Part shown: positions 62,634 through 64,000 of the stretch, piece by piece
Numbering within the stretch: position 1 is the stretch's first letter
Layout: each line of letters opens with the position of its first letter
Assembly: GCA_023441625.1 (NCBI GenBank)
Contig: JAEZOA010000136.1
Span: forward strand, 1 to 64,000
DNA from: Bacillota bacterium
GTDB lineage: Bacteria; Bacillota; Clostridia; Acetivibrionales; DSM-1351
Length of the DNA: 64,000 nucleotides
Direction of reading: 5' to 3'
Notes under the pieces: generated by a model
What the model saw: the letters and a program-made list of their open reading frames with translations, nothing else
The model's database searches: none
What the model was told of the DNA's origin: nothing
Made by a program: the position numbers and the translations under genes

Positions 62634-63460
62634 CCCTCCAGTGTTTCCAAAGTGTTATTTAACGTATTCTTCAGTACAAACTTTCGATATTTGTCTGAGC
62701 CCGAGACATCATTTAGTACAGGTGCAGGCAAATGGTTAATAACATTATTTATCCTTATATCCCAAGAGCTATTTTTATTATTTAGGTCCTCTTCAACTTG
62801 AATAGACCTAAATGGAAAAGCGCATATACCGCTGAAGGCGATTCTAATTTTATCGCTTTGCTTAATTGCTGCTATTGTTATCAACGGATAATCAATTTTC
62901 TCATTTTTAGTTTTTTTAACATGAACAAATGGCAATGCTGTATACTCCCTTCCAACTGTGAACTGAACGATAAACTCACCCCTGGCAAGGTTCAATCTTT
63001 CAAAGAATACTTCAGATATAGGAACCTGTCTAAGTTTATTTTCACTGGCAATGGTCACGTAAGCGTCAGATAACAACAGTGGTAGAACAGCTTCCCGATA
63101 AAAAATGGTTCCTCCTATGTTCCCGCCCAGTGTTATCCTACATTGCATTGTATGGTCTGCTATCCTGCCGACTGTTTTCCCAAGCAAAGGGAATAATTTT
63201 GATTCAGATATTCGGGATAGAGTAGCACAGGAGCCGATGGCTAAACAATCTCCCTGAAATTCAAGAGCATTGCATTCAGGAATGTCTTTCAAATCAATGA
63301 CTGCTTTTGTATAAATATTATGAAACCTCGCCATACTTATAATTTCATAACCACCGCCGTAGTAAATGGGTTCTTTACGTTGTAAATCCAGCTCTTTATA
63401 TATTTGAACCGCCTCATCAATTGAAAACGGTCTATAATAATCAAAATTAAAAGGGATCAT
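62624..63460 (-). CDS. Molybdenum hydroxylase FAD-binding subunit
   Basis: 278 aa CoxM/XdhB-type flavoprotein. FAD-binding domain (about 1-170: FDYYRPFSIDEAVQIYKEL, YYGGGYEIISMARF, ITLGGNIGG) and a C-terminal CO-dehydrogenase flavoprotein domain (about 175-278). The glycine motif TLGGNIGG typically contacts FAD. It lies between the Mo subunit (four-base overlap) and the 2Fe-2S subunit (ten-base overlap), a split three-subunit hydroxylase. The substrate may be a purine or another heterocycle; the sequence does not decide. Confidence 0.93.
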   Translation of the reverse strand: MIPFNFDYYRPFSIDEAVQIYKELDLQRKEPIYYGGGYEIISMARFHNIYTKAVIDLKDIPECNALEFQGDCLAIGSCATLSRISESKLFPLLGKTVGRIADHTMQCRITLGGNIGGTIFYREAVLPLLLSDAYVTIASENKLRQVPISEVFFERLNLARGEFIVQFTVGREYTALPFVHVKKTKNEKIDYPLITIAAIKQSDKIRIAFSGICAFPFRSIQVEEDLNNKNSSWDIRINNVINHLPAPVLNDVSGSDKYRKFVLKNTLNNTLETLEGWR

Positions 63461-64000
63461 ACAACACCCCCAGTTTTTATCATCCAGATGGTTTCTGGTG
63501 TAAGAGGAAGTTTGTTTAAGTCAATCTGAGCGGCAGATGACAATGCATTTGCCAGCGCAGCAGGTATACCAATAATTCCGTGCTCCGCAAAGCCTCTTGC
63601 ACCATAAGGAGCATCCTCTTGTGGAGTTTCTATAAATTCTACTAAATATTCAGGTTCCTCACCTATGTGCATTACCTTATAAGTTCGTAAACTTGTAGTT
63701 TGTACTTTGCCCCCCATATCGTACAAAAAAGCTTCACGGCTTCCAAGTCCAATACCCATGCACATTCCTCCAGTAATTAAGCCCCTTGCTGTTTTGGGGT
63801 TTAATACTTTACCAGCATCAACAACAGTAGCAGCTTTAACCAGTCTGTACGTGAAATCCTTTGTATCAAATTCAACTTCGACTGCCTGGGCACCTACAGT
63901 CCATGCAGGTCCGGGTTTTCCCTTTCCCGTTTCTTTATCCAGTTCTGATATATTGCTCATGATAAAGCTTCCATGTCCTAATATTTGCCCTTCAACCGAA
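63457..64000 (-). CDS. Molybdopterin-binding subunit of the hydroxylase, C-terminal part
   Basis: 181 codons, open to the right edge, so only the C-terminus is present. It matches the large (CoxL/XdhA) subunit: GQILGHGSFIMSN, VVDAGKVLNPKTARGLITGG (near the Mo-cofactor site) and the active-site region GARGFAEHGIIGIPAALANA with the conserved Glu. It is the first seen gene of the operon and overlaps the FAD gene by four bases. The substrate cannot be told from this piece. Confidence 0.92.
   Translation of the reverse strand, partial: SVEGQILGHGSFIMSNISELDKETGKGKPGPAWTVGAQAVEVEFDTKDFTYRLVKAATVVDAGKVLNPKTARGLITGGMCMGIGLGSREAFLYDMGGKVQTTSLRTYKVMHIGEEPEYLVEFIETPQEDAPYGARGFAEHGIIGIPAALANALSSAAQIDLNKLPLTPETIWMIKTGGVV

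Noticed and set aside
1..64000. CRISPR array, tRNA, rRNA, prophage or intact IS element
   Set aside because: No regularly spaced repeats, cloverleaf sequence, rRNA-like stretch, integrase or complete transposase was found on either strand.

Overview
This 64-kb window is an AT-rich (about one third G+C by eye) chromosomal segment of an endospore-forming Firmicute, most likely a clostridium of the Ruminiclostridium/Acetivibrio type. The evidence is SpoIIP, a Spo0E-like peptide, HemZ, RqcH, a PrkC/Stp pair with PASTA repeats, a c-di-AMP riboswitch, a very long fused 2-hydroxyacyl-CoA dehydratase activase, and Shine-Dalgarno (SD) sequences of the AGGAGG kind. Most genes are on the minus strand. 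The species assignment is inference. No tRNA, rRNA, CRISPR array, phage or intact insertion sequence was seen. LAYOUT. 1-1.9 kb: the 5' end of an anchored beta-propeller-like protein cut by the window edge, then decayed gene remnants. 1.9-6.6 kb: lepA broken by one in-frame stop codon, a small membrane protein, spoIIP with a hairpin over its ribosome binding site, a small zinc-ribbon protein and a Tic20-like membrane protein. 7.0-11.8 kb (plus strand): an accessory three-gene sensor operon of response regulator, multi-pass histidine kinase and solute-binding lipoprotein, with no transporter. 11.8-13.4 kb: small ORFs and an unknown membrane protein. 13.4-33.2 kb: a long minus-strand housekeeping run: giant activase, aspS, hisS, hemZ, an MBL hydrolase, dtd, relA, apt, recJ, holA, comEC, and an SH3-NlpC/P60 hydrolase behind a c-di-AMP riboswitch. 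33.4-34.6 kb: GNAT acetyltransferase and two tiny proteins. 34.9-41.0 kb (plus strand): hppA, Lrp/AsnC regulator, rqcH and an aminotransferase. 41.2-45.5 kb: a DUF362 protein and a three-gene ABC export cassette. 45.8-59.1 kb: the conserved clostridial cluster thiN, rpe, rsgA, prkC, stp, rlmN, rsmB, DUF116, fmt, def, priA and an SSB-like gene, joining protein maturation, rRNA methylation, Ser/Thr phosphorylation and replication restart. 59.7-64 kb: a DUF4352 lipoprotein, a polysaccharide deacetylase, and a molybdenum hydroxylase locus (MobA-like transferase, 2Fe-2S, FAD and partial molybdopterin subunits). MOST UNUSUAL STRUCTURE. Three unrelated genes (the activase, holA and the DUF362 gene) carry the same architecture: a strong SD, a short YCCRA-type linker, a GCCCAUGCC/GGCAUGGGC hairpin, exactly six bases, then the start codon. 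The SD therefore lies 59-150 nt from the AUG in primary sequence and is brought near it only if the hairpin folds. In the DUF362 copy a 65-bp dispersed repeat sits inside the hairpin. spoIIP has a related hairpin with the SD inside the stem. A second, ~38-bp intergenic repeat family occurs six times, usually touching rho-independent terminators.
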